Shown here piece by piece: positions 14,443-14,457 of a stretch of DNA of 14,457 bases. The DNA is from JAAYJM01 sp964499465 (GTDB lineage Bacteria; Bacteroidota; Ignavibacteria; Kapaibacteriales; UBA2268). How positions within the stretch are numbered: position 1 is the first letter of the stretch; every line of letters begins with the position of its first letter. The notes under the pieces are model-generated. The model worked only from the letters and a program-made list of their open reading frames with translations. It did no database searches and had not been told where the DNA came from. The DNA is taken from the NCBI GenBank assembly GCA_964499465.1, contig CAZCLJ010000099.1, forward strand, positions 1 to 14,457, written 5' to 3'. A program made the translations under genes and the position numbers.

Positions 14443-14457
14443 GTGTCATTCTGACGG
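14443..14457 (+). repeat. Start of a further TGTCATT repeat, cut by window edge
   Basis: GTGTCATTCTGACGG matches the opening bases of R1 and R2 units. It runs off the window, so its class cannot be told. Confidence 0.4.

Larger units (their letters stand above)
14153..14457. other. Spacer upstream of the T9SS cargo gene
   Basis: These 305 A+T-rich bases must hold the promoter of the minus-strand cargo gene, but I see no clear boxes. The only other features are a short direct repeat CTGGAAATT (14268-14276 and 14281-14289), an R2 copy (14382-14433), and a TGTCATTCTGACGG segment at the window edge that looks like the start of another R1/R2 unit. Confidence 0.6.

Overview
The window is A+T-rich bacterial DNA with ten protein genes that I support, separated by unusually repeat-rich spacers. 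The best clue to the organism is the 1171-residue protein at 10637-14152 (minus). It ends in a type IX secretion (T9SS) C-terminal sorting domain, a system confined to Bacteroidota and their relatives (the FCB group, including Ignavibacteria and Kapabacteria-type lineages). A DUF3078-type outer-membrane protein, an FG-GAP/UnbV protein and generally weak ribosome binding sites agree with this. I cannot resolve genus or species. No rRNA, tRNA, CRISPR array, phage gene or transposase gene is visible.

Layout. 1-404: short palindromic repeats. 405-1796 (+): a lipoprotein with a PQQ-like beta-propeller fold. 1797-2307: about 0.5 kb almost entirely made of repeats, where two MITE-like elements seem to sit in tandem, each bounded by CTAG. 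2308-3249 (+): ribF, for FMN/FAD synthesis. 3250-3518: more hairpins. 3519-4078 (-): a toxin-antitoxin pair of HigB/Gp49 type with the toxin first and a very short antitoxin. 4230-5078 (+): a membrane-anchored gluzincin metallopeptidase whose last codons come from a repeat. 5079-5600: repeats, including a 235-bp element. 5601-7376 (-) MscS-family channel and 7429-8772 (+) TrkH/KtrB potassium transporter: divergent genes sharing a 52-bp spacer. 8789-9661 (+): DUF3078 outer-membrane protein. 9662-9947: a second copy of the 235-bp element in opposite orientation. 9948-10637 (-): rsmE, overlapping by one base the end of the large T9SS cargo gene at 10637-14152 (-). 14153-14457: sparse intergenic DNA ending in repeats.

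How the genes relate. The divergent K+ importer and mechanosensitive channel suggest an osmotic-stress pair, one taking ions up and the other releasing them under hypo-osmotic shock. The DUF3078 gene follows the transporter by 16 bp and probably shares its transcript. The T9SS cargo gene and rsmE are probably translationally coupled. The remaining genes look like independent units. I did not find a clear new multi-gene system. The most unusual content is the nested and inverted palindromic repeat landscape and an antitoxin that seems to have lost its helix-turn-helix.
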